From: an uncultured Prochlorococcus sp.
GTDB lineage: Bacteria; Cyanobacteriota; Cyanobacteriia; PCC-6307; Cyanobiaceae
DNA: 44,382 nucleotides
Direction of reading: 5' to 3'
Assembly (NCBI GenBank): GCA_902591865.1
Contig: CACJCK010000011.1
Coordinates: 1-44,382, forward strand
Shown here: positions 44,340 to 44,382 of the stretch, piece by piece
Position numbering within the stretch: position 1 is the stretch's first letter
How the letters are laid out: each line of letters starts with the position of its first letter
Notes under the pieces: generated by a model
Told to the model about the DNA's origin: nothing
Seen by the model: the letters and a program-made list of their open reading frames with translations, nothing else
The model's database searches: none
Made by a program: the position numbers and the translations under genes

Positions 44340-44382
44340 ATGAGGAATTTAAAAAAATTAGTCATCACAATTAACATATCCA
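44340..44382 (+). CDS. possible start of a gene cut by the window edge
   Basis: An ATG at 44340 opens a frame (MRNLKKLVITINIS) that is still open at the last base. It is divergent from the SNase-like gene. Only 14 codons are visible, too few for any functional call, and no strong ribosome binding site precedes it. Confidence 0.25.
   Translation, partial: MRNLKKLVITINIS

Overview
The window looks like core chromosome of a high-light-adapted Prochlorococcus (marine picocyanobacterium, probably HLII-like). The DNA is strongly AT-rich and very compact. It carries an alpha-carboxysome operon with form IA RuBisCO, csoS1D, both protochlorophyllide reductases (chlN/chlB/chlL and por), psaM, ndhL, short-form hisG, aar/ado and several small families known mainly from marine picocyanobacteria (DUF3721, DUF3764-like, DUF6447, DUF3136). 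The clade assignment is inference from gene content and composition; I could not run a search.

Layout. 1-2320: a partial YCII gene, a cyanobacterial AbrB regulator, trpA, a DUF3007 membrane protein, ndhL and an intronless tRNA-Leu(UAA). 2321-4590: a small accessory island between the intact tRNA-Leu and a decayed copy of the tRNA's 5' part plus its upstream flank. It holds four small genes (DUF3721, DUF3764-like, DUF6447, a secreted PDZ protein) and four copies of a short hairpin/T-tract repeat. 4614-16900: housekeeping genes (pyrC, Ca2+/cation antiporter, gor, GST-like protein, dnaA, a glycosyltransferase pair, GNAT, ABC exporter, hisG, gloB, ridA, DUF3136). 16898-25580: the carboxysome locus, transcribed on the minus strand as csoS1-cbbL-cbbS-csoS2-csoSCA-csoS4A-csoS4B-acRAF, with csoS1D nearby and rdgB between them on the plus strand. 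25678-32760: an unknown conserved-looking gene, then chlN-chlB-chlL, two small secreted proteins, por, a small membrane protein and psaM. 32862-44382: lipoate ligase-like protein, site-2 protease, trpF, folE, SDR, accA-aar-ado, creatininase family, S1 protein, Tab2-like protein, laccase-domain (YfiH) protein and an SNase-like secreted protein.

How the genes work together. The carboxysome block encodes CO2 fixation: shell hexamer, vertex pentamers, tandem-BMC pore protein, carbonic anhydrase, scaffold, RuBisCO and its assembly factor. The chl/por block gives light-independent and light-dependent routes to chlorophyllide. accA, aar and ado link malonyl-CoA/acyl-ACP metabolism to alkane formation.

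The least ordinary feature is a repeated element: a TTGACA-like box, a TAAAAT-like box, a short GC hairpin and a T-tract that in three of five copies ends within two bases of a start codon. One copy precedes a gene for a small secreted protein. The signal peptide of that protein is nearly shared with two otherwise unrelated secreted proteins in the window. Other points worth checking are the tRNA-Leu remnant, a folded GC-rich block upstream of rdgB, hairpins punctuating the cbbL-cbbS-csoS2 operon, and a yfiH gene with no usual start codon at the position its homology demands.
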